From the NCBI RefSeq assembly GCF_001297015.1, contig NZ_LIGE01000043.1, forward strand, positions 55,083 to 119,082: DNA of 64,000 nt, in the 5' to 3' direction. This DNA comes from Pseudomonas sp. RIT-PI-r. Lineage in GTDB: Bacteria > Pseudomonadota > Gammaproteobacteria > Pseudomonadales > Pseudomonadaceae. This document shows positions 63,898-64,000 of this stretch, piece by piece. Each line of letters starts with the position of its first letter. Position 1 is the first letter of the stretch. The notes under the pieces are model-generated. The model searched no databases and was not told where the DNA came from. It saw only the letters and a list, made by a program, of their open reading frames with translations. Made by a program: the position numbers and the translations under genes.

Positions 63898-64000
63898 CTT
63901 GACGATGACCTACTCTCACATGGGGAAACCCCACACTACCATCGGCGATGCATCGTTTCACTGCTGAGTTCGGGATGGGATCAGGTGGTTCCAACGCTCT
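63898..64000 (-). rRNA. 5S ribosomal RNA (partial, 3' part)
   Basis: The minus strand reads AGAGCGTTGGAACCACCTGA... to GAGTAGGTCATCGTCAAG, the standard Pseudomonas 5S sequence. About 103 of about 116 nt are present; the 5' end and the rest of the rRNA operon lie beyond the right edge of the window. Confidence 0.97.

Overview
The window is a chromosomal segment of a fluorescent pseudomonad (Pseudomonas fluorescens group). Four things point there: gene order matches known Pseudomonas blocks (tal-rssC-rssB-pilZ-mlaA; queF-cupredoxin-copRS; lolCDE-pilZ-GDPD-sthA-apbE; gap-mfd-csiV; MTIP phosphorylase-nagZ-psrA-lexA-sulA; topA-fadAB; uup-slt; tusA-rlmM-acnA), GC and codon use are Pseudomonas-like, many intergenic REP doublets carry the GAGCCTGCTCGCGA core, and a Pseudomonas-type 5S rRNA lies at the right edge. 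It is mostly core housekeeping DNA. I see no prophage, IS element, CRISPR array, tRNA or complete genomic island.

Layout. 0-4 kb: an exopolysaccharide tyrosine kinase/phosphatase pair and a divergent secreted glycoside hydrolase. 4-9.6 kb: transaldolase, the RssB/RssC partner-switching regulators, a PilZ protein, MlaA, a HAD-fold protein without its catalytic aspartates, and DUF4404. 9.7-13.3 kb: queF and the copper-responsive cupredoxin/copRS locus. 13.4-18 kb: the LolCDE lipoprotein-release transporter, a second PilZ protein and a phosphodiesterase. 18-24 kb: sthA, apbE, a citrate-type MFS symporter and a long-form GAPDH. 24-31 kb: mfd, csiV and a SWIM/SNF2 helicase in one operon. 31-35 kb: MTIP phosphorylase, nagZ, psrA and the SOS operon lexA-sulA. 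35-43 kb: topA and the fadBA beta-oxidation operon. 43-50 kb: a UspA protein, uup, slt and an MsbA-like ABC exporter. 50-58 kb: pdxB, a PmpM-type MATE pump, tusA, rlmM and acnA. 58-64 kb: an Rsm-type small RNA, an antibiotic-kinase homologue, small lipoproteins and envelope proteins, a solitary PBP2 and the tail of an rRNA operon.

The most notable non-coding element is on the minus strand between acnA and an APH-family kinase gene (about 58241-58357). It is a roughly 117-nt transcript unit with three short hairpins displaying GGA in the loop, further unpaired GGA motifs, a strong terminator and a CTTACA half-site about 60 bp upstream of the predicted start. This is the architecture of the GacA-controlled, RsmA/CsrA-sequestering RNAs, most like RsmX. 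A second candidate small RNA, with a perfect RpoS-type -10 element and its own terminator, lies upstream of fadB (42858-42948). Regulatory sites readable from sequence include a perfect PsrA operator at psrA, tandem LexA boxes over the lexA promoter, a CusR/CopR-like box at copR, and facing sigma-70 promoters for gap and mfd.

Thirteen REP doublets (REPINs) of four sequence classes sit in intergenic gaps, mostly at gene 3' ends. One encloses a transcription terminator and one is a hybrid of two classes with compensated stems. No RAYT transposase is in the window.
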